The notes under the pieces are model-generated. The model did not search any database, was not told the DNA's origin, and saw nothing but the letters and a program-made list of their open reading frames with translations. 64,000 nt of DNA from Vibrio coralliilyticus ATCC BAA-450 (GTDB lineage Bacteria > Pseudomonadota > Gammaproteobacteria > Enterobacterales > Vibrionaceae): NCBI RefSeq assembly GCF_000176135.1, contig NZ_ACZN01000018.1, positions 372,001-436,000 on the forward strand, given 5' to 3'. Positions 7,871-17,260 of the stretch are shown piece by piece (within the stretch, counting starts at the first letter, position 1; every line of letters begins with the position of its first letter). A program made the position numbers and the translations under genes.

Positions 7871-8419
7871 ATGCGTATATCTAGATCTCTCCCCAAAAAA
7901 CAAGGTGGCTTTGCCGCCGTTGAAATGGCGCTAATCACACCTTTTATGCTGGTCTTGATTGGGGGAATCATTGAGGTGACGCAATTGTTGCAATCCAACA
8001 GTGTGATGATAGGGATGAGCAGAGAGGCCGCAAACTTAGTCTCGCGAACCAGTACCAATACCCCAGATGAGATTATGACTTTGGTCGCGACAACATCGGC
8101 TCCATTGGACATGAACAGTGATGGGGTTATGTACATTACGCTGGTTGTTGGTCAAGAATCTGCAGATCCATATGTTAGCGAACAATATGTATGGAGTAAC
8201 TCGGGACTGGTTCATAGCAGCTCAACGTGGGACCAGTGTACGACTTGGACAAATAATCAATGTGAACTGCCTGATCCACTCCCTGAGCTGACTGATTTTC
8301 CAATCACTTTGGCAGATAACGAATCCGTTTATGTGGTTGAAATACATTACGAATATACGCCATTGACCAACTATCTATACGACAGCTCATTTGTGATGAG
8401 CGATTTTACTTACTTATAA
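7871..8419 (+). CDS. TadF/TadE-like minor pilin protein
   Basis: 182 aa. A short basic N-terminus ends in KKQGGFAAVEMALITPFMLVLIGG: a Gly-rich processing region, a Glu and a single transmembrane helix, as in TadE/TadF pseudopilins. The rest is predicted extracytoplasmic and holds two cysteines (CTTWTNNQC) that could form a disulfide. It starts 3 bp after the previous stop with almost no Shine-Dalgarno, so it is probably translated by coupling. The family assignment is firm, the exact paralogue (TadE or TadF) is not. Confidence 0.78.
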   Translation: MRISRSLPKKQGGFAAVEMALITPFMLVLIGGIIEVTQLLQSNSVMIGMSREAANLVSRTSTNTPDEIMTLVATTSAPLDMNSDGVMYITLVVGQESADPYVSEQYVWSNSGLVHSSSTWDQCTTWTNNQCELPDPLPELTDFPITLADNESVYVVEIHYEYTPLTNYLYDSSFVMSDFTYL

Positions 8420-8430
8420 GGACGAAGTTT

Positions 8431-9822
8431 ATGCCTTTCAAACAACGCTTAGCGAGCATACGTAAGTCAAAAGGTTTGGTGGCATTAATATCCGTAATAG
8501 CCGCACCTTTCCTAATTTTAGCAACAGGGACTGCTATCGACAGTGGTCGTGCTTTTTTAGTCAAAGCAAAATTATTCGCTGCTGTCGATGCTGCTGGTAT
8601 TGCCGCTGCACGAGCTGTCGCTGAGGGTGAAGATGCCGCCAGAGACGCAGCAATTAAGTTTTACAATGCCAATTTACCCACAGACTACCATGACAGTACA
8701 ACTGCAAGTCCAACAGTAACGTTTGGCTATGACTCATTTGGTAATATCTCCATTGATTTATCCGCGTCTGCCGAGGTCAGCACTACTTTCTTAGGTGTTT
8801 TTGGCCACAGCTCTTTAGAAATTAGTGCCACTGCGCAAACTGTGCGTAGGCCAGTTGATTTAGTGTTAGTCGTTGATAACACCACTTCATTGAGGTTAGG
8901 CTCTATCGGCGATGTAACGGATGATGTTGTTGCTCGCTCCAAGGACTTCATCACCAATTTCAATGAGAGCTTTGACCGCATTGCATTAGTTAAATACGCC
9001 TATGGTGCAGAAGTCCCCGTTGCTTTCCAAAGTTCCAGGGGCCATAGTCGCAGCGACATTACTACCGAGATCGACGCATTTGATTTTGGCAGCCTCTCCA
9101 GCTTGCAATACACGAACTCTTCAGAGGGCATTTACTTAGCATTAGATGCTCTGAGGAATGTGACTGACCCTGCTAATCTAAAAGTCATTGTATTCTTTAC
9201 CGACGGTGCGCCAAACACCTTCGCTTCAGAATTCGACTTTGTTGGTACCAGCACGAATTACACAGGATCCATTCGCTCCAGCGACGAGTCTAGCGGTACA
9301 CCAAGAGGGTTGTGGTATCACGATGCAATTGCCACTCAATTACCAGGTTCAGGTTATGAAGGAAGCGATATTGATGATTATATTGCTGAGTTGCCTGACT
9401 ACTATACCGCCCATAGCGCTAGCGCGACCGAATTCAATGTACTAAACCCAAGCCACCCTGACCGGCCTGTCACTCAATACAACCCAAGCACACACTCTGC
9501 CAACGATCTCTACATTCGTGTTAATCGTGTCGCTCGAAATTTACTTGAGGATATCGCGACAGCAGCTCGTGGTGAGGATATATACGTATTCACGTTGGGT
9601 TTAGGCTCCTCTCTCACTTCGTCAACTGGACCGGATAATGAGCAAGGGGAAGATCTTCTGATGCGTATGGCGAACGACCCTAGAATGCTGGATGATGCAG
9701 ACTTAGCAGGTGATTTCAGAGCCGATCAGCTTCAAGGGGTGTACTGCCACGCAGTCGATGAGGAAGCATTGGGTCCATGTTTTGACGAAATGCTGGACGT
9801 CATTATACGTCTGACTCTATAG
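8431..9822 (+). CDS. TadG-like protein with von Willebrand factor A domain
   Basis: 463 aa. An N-terminal helix (LVALISVIAAPFLILATGTAID) is followed by the Tad-type block VDAAGIAAARAVAEGEDAARDA. A vWA domain begins around residue 145 (PVDLVLVVDNTTSLRLG), with VIVFFTDGAPN near residue 250. The metal-site motif reads D-N-T-T-S rather than D-x-S-x-S, a conservative change that may keep metal binding. TadG proteins are membrane-anchored and help display or anchor Flp pili. It follows two minor pilin genes with good spacing and AAGGACGA before the ATG. No other Tad genes are in the window. Confidence 0.78.
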   Translation: MPFKQRLASIRKSKGLVALISVIAAPFLILATGTAIDSGRAFLVKAKLFAAVDAAGIAAARAVAEGEDAARDAAIKFYNANLPTDYHDSTTASPTVTFGYDSFGNISIDLSASAEVSTTFLGVFGHSSLEISATAQTVRRPVDLVLVVDNTTSLRLGSIGDVTDDVVARSKDFITNFNESFDRIALVKYAYGAEVPVAFQSSRGHSRSDITTEIDAFDFGSLSSLQYTNSSEGIYLALDALRNVTDPANLKVIVFFTDGAPNTFASEFDFVGTSTNYTGSIRSSDESSGTPRGLWYHDAIATQLPGSGYEGSDIDDYIAELPDYYTAHSASATEFNVLNPSHPDRPVTQYNPSTHSANDLYIRVNRVARNLLEDIATAARGEDIYVFTLGLGSSLTSSTGPDNEQGEDLLMRMANDPRMLDDADLAGDFRADQLQGVYCHAVDEEALGPCFDEMLDVIIRLTL

Positions 9823-9834
9823 ATCAACTTTTCG

Positions 9835-10320
9835 TTATAGGGGCTTATCCATATAGATAAGCTCCCAACTCTCTCCGTCGAACTCTCGAATACCATACTC
9901 TCTCTTCACTTCGACAAAACCTAGTGAGTGATAACAGCGAATAGCCGATAGATTGTGGCTAAATACACACAATGTAATTTCGCTATACCCTTGGTTTCTA
10001 GCTTCTCGAATCAACGCTTGCAACATGGTTTTCGCTACGCCCTGCCCTCTAAATTGCGGAGCAACAAAGACCCGACAGATTCGAGCAATATCATTCGAAT
10101 GATGATATAGCTCAACGAAACCAGCCTCTTGGCCCTGATGAGCGTACAGATATGGCTTTACCTCAGCCTGCGAGCAATGGACATCGACGCTCTCAACCGT
10201 TAATGGGTATTGATACGCAGGTCCGCCCCACAGGTAGTTAAGCTCAGCGGAATCAATCCAGTCGATAAGTTGCTTATAGTGTTCTTGTTGAAAGGCGAGC
10301 AAAGTCATTGTGATTACCAT
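9835..10320 (-). CDS. GNAT family N-acetyltransferase
   Basis: About 157-161 aa. The GNAT core is seen in RICRVFVAPQFRGQGVAKTML (acetyl-CoA pyrophosphate-binding Q/RxxGxG/A) and in HNLSAIRCYHSLGFVEV. The substrate cannot be predicted. The open frame extends to a TTG at 10350, but that would place the start inside the nagK terminator. ATG 10320 (just after the T-tract) or ATG 10308 (MTLLAFQQEHYK) are better, and homologues would decide. It is convergent with the Tad-like trio, with a gap of 12 bp. Confidence 0.85.
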   Translation of the reverse strand: MVITMTLLAFQQEHYKQLIDWIDSAELNYLWGGPAYQYPLTVESVDVHCSQAEVKPYLYAHQGQEAGFVELYHHSNDIARICRVFVAPQFRGQGVAKTMLQALIREARNQGYSEITLCVFSHNLSAIRCYHSLGFVEVKREYGIREFDGESWELIYMDKPL

Positions 10321-10346
10321 AAAAAAGAGCCTGCCTAAGCAAGCTC
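10321..10346 (-). terminator. Rho-independent terminator of nagK
   Basis: On the minus strand, GAGCTTGC-TTAG-GCAGGCTC (8-bp stem with one G-T pair) is followed by TTTTTT. It lies 26 bp after the nagK stop and separates nagK from the acetyltransferase gene. Confidence 0.85.
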
Positions 10347-10371
10347 TCAAATTTATTCAATCAAATCAAGA

Positions 10372-11280
10372 TTATTTGATGTTGAGGAAGGCAGCACCAC
10401 GCACACCACCAGAATCGCCATGTTTTGCTTTGATAATCTTCGGACACTTAGCAACAGATAGCAGATACTTAGGCACCCGCTTTGGCATCTCTTCGTAAAT
10501 GAGTTCGAAATTAGACAACCCACCACCTAGTGCAACAACATGTGGGTCATTAGCAGTAAAGATATTAGCAAAGCAAATTGCCAACAACTCCATAAAGCGC
10601 TCAACATGCTCTGCTGCTTTAGCTTCGCCTTCCTTATATGCATTGATGATATCAATCGCTTTCTTCGCTTCGCCGTAATAGTGCTCGTATATTAACTCGA
10701 AACCACGACCCGATAAGTAGCTGTCCAAGCAGCCTTTTTTACCACAGCCACAACCTAGTAGTGGCGCGTTGTCTCCTAGGTGGAACCAAGCATCAATCGG
10801 TAAACGCATATGTCCAAGCTCACCCGCCACGTGGTTACGACCAGAAAATACTTTGCCGTCGTAAATCAATCCACCACCAAAGCCAGTGCCAAGAATCAGC
10901 CCCATAACCGAAGGCTCATCTTTAAGCTCTTCATCCCACGCTTCAGAAAGTGCAAAGCAGTTCGCATCGTTTTCAATTTTAACGCTACGGCCTATTTTGG
11001 CTTCAAGGTCAGCGCGAAGTGGCTTACCTTTGGCCGCAGGCACGTTAACCGTCAGAACGGTGGCATCATCGGCGTCTTCCATTCCAGGTAGACCTAGACC
11101 GATCTTGCCTTCGCAGCCAAACTGTTTGTCATATTTATTCACCAGTTCAGCAATCGTGCTCACTAATAAAGAATAGTCTTCCGTTGGCGTTGGTACGCGC
11201 TCAGTGGCAACACGCTCTAATTGGTCATTAAACGCACCAAATTCAATCTTAGTGCCTCCAACGTCAAAGCCGTAGTACAT
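10372..11280 (-). CDS. nagK: N-acetyl-D-glucosamine kinase (ROK family)
   Basis: 302 aa, matching E. coli NagK in length. It phosphorylates free GlcNAc (for example from chitin or cell-wall recycling) to GlcNAc-6-P with ATP. The N-terminal phosphate-binding motif FDVGGTKIE is at residues 4-12, the catalytic Asp lies in IENDANCFALSEA, and the zinc-binding ROK signature is GCGCGKKGCLDSYLSG. ALGGGLS closes the ATP site. The start follows GGGAGAGATACG. It is a single gene with its own terminator. Vibrios degrade chitin, which fits a GlcNAc kinase. Confidence 0.93.
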   Translation of the reverse strand: MYYGFDVGGTKIEFGAFNDQLERVATERVPTPTEDYSLLVSTIAELVNKYDKQFGCEGKIGLGLPGMEDADDATVLTVNVPAAKGKPLRADLEAKIGRSVKIENDANCFALSEAWDEELKDEPSVMGLILGTGFGGGLIYDGKVFSGRNHVAGELGHMRLPIDAWFHLGDNAPLLGCGCGKKGCLDSYLSGRGFELIYEHYYGEAKKAIDIINAYKEGEAKAAEHVERFMELLAICFANIFTANDPHVVALGGGLSNFELIYEEMPKRVPKYLLSVAKCPKIIKAKHGDSGGVRGAAFLNIK

Positions 11281-11422
11281 CGTATCTCTCCCAGAAACAA
11301 ATATAAAAAAGTCAAAATCGGTTCATTATCCACATTGGTACGCCTACAATCCGTGACGTGGAACGAATTTAACCACTACCTAGACTTAACTGTGCAGACT
11401 ATCGCCAACAAGCCCATTATTT

Positions 11423-12163
11423 TCAGACTGAATTCTCGTTTTTCACCTTCTGCAGATAATGTTGCAGCTGTGGTCGGTCAAAATTTGGCTTAATTCGGGT
11501 TTTGCTTAACAAGTAACTTTCTTTAAACACGTCAAACCACAGTTTAAGCGTTTGCGCTGTCTGCTCTTCACCCAGTTGTTCAAGTACCAATGTTGCGACT
11601 TCCGCCGTAGCAAGGTGTTGCTCATTTTCAGAACGTCTCATGACGTACTGAGAAATTGATTCTGGCGACACTGACAAAACAGGAAGCGCGTTCAAATATG
11701 GCGACTTTCGAAAAATGCGCCTAGCTTCTCTCCAGCTTCCATCTAGAAAGATGAGTAATGGTTTTTTACCACCACACTGCTGACGAGGATGTTCTCCAAG
11801 CAAGCGAGACTTATCTTCAACATATTCATCAGGAAACACGACGATGGGCTGGTAATCTTCATGATTGAGCAACGACAACATCGCCTGATCGGGCTCTGTG
11901 CGACTCCATTGATACACATAACCTTCTTTTACCGTATCAAGGATAAGCCGCCCAGTATTGCTTGGTTTGAAGACTTCGTTTTCAGACACTAGCAGCATCA
12001 CCGCCACTGAGCTGGAGACATCTGGCTGATATGCGCAGATACAAAAGTGTTCAGCTACCTGACAGTACTGACAACGCTGGACTTTACAGCCTCTTGCATT
12101 GAACGGCTTAGTCGAGTGCTCTAGGCGATGTTGATAGAGACGGTGAAAAGCGTGGATTCTCAT
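11423..12163 (-). CDS. DTW-domain tRNA-uridine aminocarboxypropyltransferase
   Basis: 246 aa from ATG 12163 (MRIHAFHRLYQHRL). The cysteine cluster RCQYCQVAEHFCIC (about residues 29-42) is the zinc site seen at the N-terminus of this family. The active-site DTW motif appears as LDGSWREARRIFRKS, with D-G-S-W. Family members transfer the 3-amino-3-carboxypropyl group of SAM to uridine, giving acp3U in tRNA (TapT/YfiP in E. coli). A longer start at 12229 is possible but would overlap the divergent gene's leader. SDs are poor for both options. Confidence 0.85.
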   Translation of the reverse strand: MRIHAFHRLYQHRLEHSTKPFNARGCKVQRCQYCQVAEHFCICAYQPDVSSSVAVMLLVSENEVFKPSNTGRLILDTVKEGYVYQWSRTEPDQAMLSLLNHEDYQPIVVFPDEYVEDKSRLLGEHPRQQCGGKKPLLIFLDGSWREARRIFRKSPYLNALPVLSVSPESISQYVMRRSENEQHLATAEVATLVLEQLGEEQTAQTLKLWFDVFKESYLLSKTRIKPNFDRPQLQHYLQKVKNENSV

Positions 12164-12247
12164 GTAAGTTGATGGATAATGATAAAGGGTGCAGAGTTTA
12201 CCTTGAGACAAATCCGTTGCAAGTTCCATGTGGGAGAAAAACGTCGT

Positions 12248-13036
12248 ATGCAGAATCCAGATCTTATTCGCTTAAGCTTTTTTCTATCTGTGCTGATACT
12301 GTGTGGATTGTGGGAATGGCTAACTCCACGAAAAAAGCTGACCCAGAATAAGCTCTATCGCTGGATGAACAACCTTGGCTTAGTCGCGTTTAACTCGGTC
12401 TTTCTCGGCATCTTTATGCCCGTGCTCGCCTTTGAGGCAGCAAACGTTGCTCTCAAACAACAATGGGGCTTACTCAATCACCTAGATTTCCCCTTATTAG
12501 CGGAACTCATCATGTGTGTCATCTTTCTCGATCTGGCGATCTACCTCCAACATCTGGTCTTTCATAAAGTCTCTTGGCTATGGCGATTACACAGAATGCA
12601 TCATGCGGACCAGGATATAGATGTCACGACAGGCAGCCGCTTCCATCCAATTGAGATCGTGTTGTCGATGTGGATTAAAATTGGACTTGTGGTCGCACTG
12701 GGTGTTTCTCCTGTTGCAATCATCGTGTTTGAAATCATTCTCAATGCCAGTGCGATGTTTAATCACAGTAACGCCAAGTTGCCATTCAAGGTGGATGCTA
12801 TTCTACGCAAAATCATTGTCACACCAGACATGCATCGCGTGCACCACTCAGTAATACCGCGAGAAACCCATTCTAACTTTGGTTTTTTTCTCTCTATCTG
12901 GGACCGCTGGTTCGGCACTTACATCGATCAACCTGAGCGTGGACACAACGATGTAAAGATTGGGATTCCACTTTTCCAGACGCCAAACGAACAAAGGGTT
13001 GATAAGATGTTAACCCAGCCCTTTCGAGAGAAATAA
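12248..13036 (+). CDS. Sterol desaturase / fatty acid hydroxylase family membrane protein
   Basis: 262 aa from ATG 12248 (MQNPDLIRLSFFLS). It has four or so membrane segments and the His boxes of the di-iron hydroxylase superfamily: HLVFHKVSWLW then HRMHHAD, FNHSN, and HRVHHSVIPRETHSNFG. These should bind two irons for O2-dependent hydroxylation or desaturation of a lipid. The substrate is unknown. GGGAG lies about 12 bases upstream of the chosen start; an upstream ATG at 12179 adds 23 non-conserved-looking residues. It is divergent from the DTW gene and convergent with the chemoreceptor. Confidence 0.85.
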   Translation: MQNPDLIRLSFFLSVLILCGLWEWLTPRKKLTQNKLYRWMNNLGLVAFNSVFLGIFMPVLAFEAANVALKQQWGLLNHLDFPLLAELIMCVIFLDLAIYLQHLVFHKVSWLWRLHRMHHADQDIDVTTGSRFHPIEIVLSMWIKIGLVVALGVSPVAIIVFEIILNASAMFNHSNAKLPFKVDAILRKIIVTPDMHRVHHSVIPRETHSNFGFFLSIWDRWFGTYIDQPERGHNDVKIGIPLFQTPNEQRVDKMLTQPFREK

Positions 13037-13052
13037 GTTACTGATTCAATGA

Positions 13053-15086
13053 CTATTGTGGTAAGTCGTACTTATGAAGCATAGCTTGTTGATGACCTGC
13101 AATTTCAGCAACTTGTTCTGAATTTTCAACCATTGATTCAAGTTGAAGTTTAGTTTGCTCTCCCTGTTCCGATACATGAGCGATGGAATGGCTTACATCC
13201 GCTGTTGCCCGCTCCTGTTCTTCCGTCGCTACAGTAATTTGCTCCACTCGAAGACGTATCTGATTAACCGCTTTCTCAATGTTTTCAAAGGTACTTTTTA
13301 CTTGTTCACTGGACTCAAGAGCGAAAGTCATTTCCTCACGGCTAGCTGAAACTGCACTACGCGATTTCTCGGCAGCAGCAACCAATTCGCTCATGCGGTC
13401 GCGGATGTTTGACGTCTGTTGTGATGTATCGCTGGCCAGTTTACGTACTTCATCAGCAACCACGGCAAACCCTCTCCCTTGCTCTCCTGCTCGTGCAGCT
13501 TCAATAGCAGCATTGAGCGCCAATAAATTCGTATTTTCTGCAATACCGGAAATCATATCGACCATTTCACGAATCTGCTTCACTCGATTGTCCAACTCAA
13601 TCATGGAGTGTTCATTCATGTTAAGTGTGTCTTCTAAAGATTGAAGCCTGACTTGATTCAGCTCGATGACTTTCACCCCATTTCCAGAATACTCTGCCGC
13701 TTGTTGGGATTCACTGTATGACTCGTTGGTCACGGTTGCGATTTCTTTTATCGATGCTTCGAGTTGCGTGACTGTCTCAACCATGCTTGTGAGGGATTCA
13801 TTCTGACGTGCCAAGCTCAGATTAGATTGCTCCGCTGCATCATGACTAATTTCCGCTGTTTGATATAACGTCTCGCAGTTTCTCGTCACCGTCGAGATAG
13901 AACCACGGGTTGACTCGATAACCTGATTCAGTTTGCGCGCCACTTCTTTCATTTCAAATGGTCCGAGCAAAGTAACCGTGTTGGTAAAGTCATGCTCAGT
14001 TAGCCTATTAAGATTACCAGTGATGTTTTTCAAGCCTCGATTAATCCAAGTTCGTAAAGAAGCCCAAGAAACAACAATAATAGCGACCAACACCAGACTA
14101 CTAATAATCAGTATCGTATTGATAGAGTATATAGTGTTGCTAACGACACGTTTACTGTCATCGATTAGCGCTTCTGCTGTCTGGGAAATGTTGTTAAGCA
14201 GTTGGATGGTGTCATTGGCCAAAACCGCCGCGTGGGAAAGCTGTGCGCTCTGATTTTGTGCCAGTTCTAATTTTTTCAAAATTTGCTTTAACACCCCTGA
14301 CTCAGAAAAACCATCTTGGACCATGTCGTATGGGGCAATTAAACTCGCAAACTCTTTAACCTCGGGGTGCCATTCAGAAAAGTCATCGAACGCTAGATTG
14401 ATCCCAGCAATACGATTACGCATTTCCTTGTACTCTTGCATTGCTTTGTCTTGATCCGTTTGCATCATCAAAACTAGAAATGTACTTTCCATAGAGCTCG
14501 CACTAGCAATAAATCGATTCGCAGCATCTGAAGATTCAGGGTTATCAACGGCAAGAAAGGAACTGATTCGATTCATTTCTGGTCCGATTGAGCTCAAGCC
14601 ATAACGGAATTCTGTCACTTGTGAATCTATACTCCCCTGCATTGTCAGTAACGACTTCTGAGCTGAAAGTATTCTGTTGGTTAAATCAGATAACGCTTCG
14701 ATATTCTCTCTAAGTTCTAATTCTTGCTGTTGCGATATGGCTTGATTGAATTCCGAGGAAATCGCAAAGACTTGTTCCACTAACGTCGACGTTTCATCCG
14801 AACTGTTAACGGTTTGTTCCTTGATTCTATTCAAGCCCTCAATATCGCTAACTTGAGAGCCGTAGCCGAGTTGCTTAACTTGTTCCAGAATGGCTTGTGT
14901 GAGCTTTGCATTGGTCATTGCAAGAGGAAGGGCCTGATCGGAAAGCGTCTCAAATTGAGCTCCAACTCTCTCAATCCCTTTAATACTGGTGACAGATAAT
15001 CCAATGACCAGTATGGTTATCGTTAAGAATACAGCACTGATAGTTTGAATGAGCGAGAGTGAAAAACTCGTCTTTTGCTTAGGCAT
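13053..15086 (-). CDS. Methyl-accepting chemotaxis protein
   Basis: 677 aa. TM1 is at about residues 10-30, followed by a long helical periplasmic sensing region (about 35-320, in place of a Cache domain) and TM2 at about 322-345 (TILIISSLVLVAIIVVSWA). A HAMP domain follows. The cytoplasmic signalling hairpin has the highly conserved tip ENTNLLALNAAIEAARAGEQ and GRGFAVVADEVRKLA (about residues 520-555). There is no C-terminal pentapeptide for CheR/CheB (it ends HKYDLPQ). The ligand is unknown. It is a single gene with no che genes nearby. Confidence 0.95.
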   Translation of the reverse strand: MPKQKTSFSLSLIQTISAVFLTITILVIGLSVTSIKGIERVGAQFETLSDQALPLAMTNAKLTQAILEQVKQLGYGSQVSDIEGLNRIKEQTVNSSDETSTLVEQVFAISSEFNQAISQQQELELRENIEALSDLTNRILSAQKSLLTMQGSIDSQVTEFRYGLSSIGPEMNRISSFLAVDNPESSDAANRFIASASSMESTFLVLMMQTDQDKAMQEYKEMRNRIAGINLAFDDFSEWHPEVKEFASLIAPYDMVQDGFSESGVLKQILKKLELAQNQSAQLSHAAVLANDTIQLLNNISQTAEALIDDSKRVVSNTIYSINTILIISSLVLVAIIVVSWASLRTWINRGLKNITGNLNRLTEHDFTNTVTLLGPFEMKEVARKLNQVIESTRGSISTVTRNCETLYQTAEISHDAAEQSNLSLARQNESLTSMVETVTQLEASIKEIATVTNESYSESQQAAEYSGNGVKVIELNQVRLQSLEDTLNMNEHSMIELDNRVKQIREMVDMISGIAENTNLLALNAAIEAARAGEQGRGFAVVADEVRKLASDTSQQTSNIRDRMSELVAAAEKSRSAVSASREEMTFALESSEQVKSTFENIEKAVNQIRLRVEQITVATEEQERATADVSHSIAHVSEQGEQTKLQLESMVENSEQVAEIAGHQQAMLHKYDLPQ

Positions 15087-15181
15087 AATTTTGAACCGAC
15101 ATCATACAAAAGTTTAATTAGTGTGCGATTCTATTTAGATAATATTACATACAAATGTCATTAAGAGGTGAAATAGACACC

Positions 15182-15694
15182 ATGAATAGAGTTGCGCCGC
15201 AATTTTCAATCGCTTTGTTAATTCTCCTCTTAGCAGGATGCTCAAGTTCCCCTTCCTCAACAGACTTCAATACCTTAGATAGTGGTAAAAATATCTCTTC
15301 GTATGAAAAAGGTGTGCAACAAGAGTTTCTTGAAGTCTATAAGGATTGGAAGGGAGTCCCCTATCGCCTAGGGGGCAACAATTACAACGGTATTGATTGT
15401 TCCGCTTTTGTTCAAGTAGCTTACAGAGACGTCCTGAACATCCACTTACCCCGCACCACATTGGCACAGGTAAGCATCGGAAACGAGCTGAGTTATGAAC
15501 AAGTTCAAGTGGGAGATTTAGCCTTTTTCAAAACATCAAGAAAGGTTCGTCATGTAGGCGTGTATATTGGTAACAAGCAATTTATGCATGCTTCAACATC
15601 AAAAGGCGTCATAATTTCTAGGCTTGACAATCCCTATTGGGCTTCGAAATTCTGGCATTTCAGACGGGTTGCCACGCCGCCTGTGGTGAATTGA
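15182..15694 (+). CDS. NlpC/P60 family lipoprotein (Spr/MepS-like endopeptidase)
   Basis: 170 aa. The start MNRVAPQFSIALLILLLAGC gives a lipoprotein signal with lipobox LLAGC. A frame-matched ATG at 15155 would add nine residues and cannot be excluded, since the SD (AGAGG) is 13 bases from 15182. The catalytic NlpC/P60 domain has the nucleophilic Cys in YNGIDCSAFVQVAY and the His in RHVGVYIG, with a second His in FMHAST. Such enzymes cut D-Glu/mDap bonds in murein peptides and are needed for wall growth. It is predicted to be anchored in the outer membrane (Ser at +2). Confidence 0.92.
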   Translation: MNRVAPQFSIALLILLLAGCSSSPSSTDFNTLDSGKNISSYEKGVQQEFLEVYKDWKGVPYRLGGNNYNGIDCSAFVQVAYRDVLNIHLPRTTLAQVSIGNELSYEQVQVGDLAFFKTSRKVRHVGVYIGNKQFMHASTSKGVIISRLDNPYWASKFWHFRRVATPPVVN

Positions 15695-15696
15695 AA

Positions 15697-16041
15697 TCAG
15701 TCGTATTTGGCGACTGCGGAATCAAATAGATTTTTGACCAGTGCGATATACTCATCAAGGAATGTTATCTGATCATTGGTTGCAGGTTTAGCCCACACAC
15801 CCGCTAACACCTCTCCTAAATCTTCTACAACTGAATCTGCTTCCTTAAGCAATTGGAAGCGAACACTAGAGTGCAGTTCTGGGTTCTGCTCAAAAATGGC
15901 CATGATGTTACTCGCTACCATATCGGTAACGACATCTTCGACACTTTCAGCACCCGTGTCTCCATCGTCAGATGAAAAGACATCAAGATTAAAAGCCAGA
16001 TGCTCAATAAGTGCTAGGTAGCCATCGGTTTCAACAACCAC
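15697..16041 (-). CDS. DUF3802-type hypothetical protein
   Basis: 114 aa, acidic, cytoplasmic, mostly helical, with no cysteines or membrane segment. The start MVVETDGYLALIEHLAFNLD resembles the Vibrio family I know as DUF3802 (recalled, not searched). Function is unknown. It is convergent with the NlpC/P60 gene with only 2 bp between the stops, and the reading frame is well defended by conserved-looking acidic repeats. Confidence 0.65.
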   Translation of the reverse strand: MVVETDGYLALIEHLAFNLDVFSSDDGDTGAESVEDVVTDMVASNIMAIFEQNPELHSSVRFQLLKEADSVVEDLGEVLAGVWAKPATNDQITFLDEYIALVKNLFDSAVAKYD

Positions 16042-16393
16042 TGTCGTTCTCCATTCATTATTCTACTTTCGAGTCACTATCTAATACTAAGACATATCAA
16101 TGAGTTTTCACAACTCAACTCGACTCGGACGCTGATAAAATTCAAAAGTTGTTTATACCTTAGTTGAAGAGTTTGGTTTAATTTCCAACTTATTGCTTTG
16201 AACTAGGATCAACTTTTATCAGGCTAAACTATTTTACTAGCTTATAGACTCTAACCAGATATGACAAAGTTCACAAATTGATAAGCCCAATGAATCCGCC
16301 CACTAAATGATTGAATTTTTTGCAGTCTGATTCAGAATTAACCAATTCCTTATTCTACAATGTTAATACTCAACTGCGGAAACGGATCTTGAT
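16042..16393. other. Intergenic region, no gene seen
   Basis: 352 bp, AT-rich, between two divergent genes. It must hold both promoters; TACAAT near 16355 could be a -10 box for the kinase-like gene. No repeat, RNA gene or small ORF that I can support. Confidence 0.5.
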
Positions 16394-17260
16394 ATGTGGC
16401 AAGCCATAACTGAGCAACTGTCTGAAGCATTAATGTTTTCTTTTGATATTGTCGAAAAAAACCGCTTACATGGCGGTGATATCAGTGACTGCTACATGAT
16501 AAGCGATGGAGAGCAGCGCTACTTTGTGAAAGTCAATCTGCGAGACTTTTACGCTAAGTTTGAAATAGAAGCGGAAAACATCCGAATTTTACGTGAGAGT
16601 TCCACCGTTTTCGTACCGGAACATATTCTTACTGGAAAGAGTAAAGAACATGCCTTCCTGATTCTGAACTATCTCCCTACTAAACCACTCGATGACAGCA
16701 GTAACAGTTACAAATTTGGCCAGCAGCTTGCCAAACTCCACCAATGGGGAGAACAGAAAGAGTATGGGTTTGATCAAGATAACTTTATTGGTTCCACCTT
16801 ACAGCCCAATAAGTGGGACCGAAAATGGGGGCGTTTCTTTGCTGAACAACGAATTGGCTGGCAACTTCAGCTAATGAAAGAGAAAGGAGTCACTCTGGTT
16901 GATATCGGTGATTTTACCCATCTCGTAAAGGACAGGTTAGGTAACCATAACCCTCGTCCATCTTTGCTGCACGGTGACCTCTGGCATGGTAACGCAGCCA
17001 ACTCAGTATTTGGCCCCATTTGCTACGACCCTTCCTGTTACTGGGGAGATCGAGAGTGCGACATTGCGATGACCGAACTTTTTGAAGGGTTCCAGCCAGA
17101 ATTCTACCAAGGCTATGAGAGCGTGCTACCGCTAGATCTTGCTTATAGTGAACGTAAAGATATTTACAACCTTTATCACCTACTCAACCACTATAATCAG
17201 TTTGGTGGACACTACTTAGATCAATGCGAACGCTTAATCAACAAAATACTCACATACTAA
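16394..17260 (+). CDS. Fructosamine kinase family protein (YniA-like)
   Basis: 288 aa protein-kinase-like fold of the fructosamine/ketosamine-3-kinase family. It shows HGGDISDCYMI (nucleotide-binding loop), YFVKVN (ATP Lys), the catalytic LLHGDLWHGN (about residues 195-204) and the metal-binding Asp in YDPSCYWGDRECDIAM. Family members phosphorylate sugar adducts on amines so that they decompose (deglycation); bacterial YniA proteins are less well defined. Full length. The SD is weak (GGAAACGGA). It is a single gene. Confidence 0.88.
   Translation: MWQAITEQLSEALMFSFDIVEKNRLHGGDISDCYMISDGEQRYFVKVNLRDFYAKFEIEAENIRILRESSTVFVPEHILTGKSKEHAFLILNYLPTKPLDDSSNSYKFGQQLAKLHQWGEQKEYGFDQDNFIGSTLQPNKWDRKWGRFFAEQRIGWQLQLMKEKGVTLVDIGDFTHLVKDRLGNHNPRPSLLHGDLWHGNAANSVFGPICYDPSCYWGDRECDIAMTELFEGFQPEFYQGYESVLPLDLAYSERKDIYNLYHLLNHYNQFGGHYLDQCERLINKILTY

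Noticed and set aside
10321..10350. TTG start at 10350 for the GNAT acetyltransferase
   Set aside because: It would begin in the nagK terminator hairpin; ATG 10320 or 10308 are better.
11221..11493. Plus-strand ORF of 90 codons over the nagK start
   Set aside because: Overlaps the well-supported nagK start and the DTW gene end; no SD or family features.
13143..14999. Several plus-strand ORFs within the chemoreceptor gene
   Set aside because: Antisense shadows of a long, well-conserved coding region.
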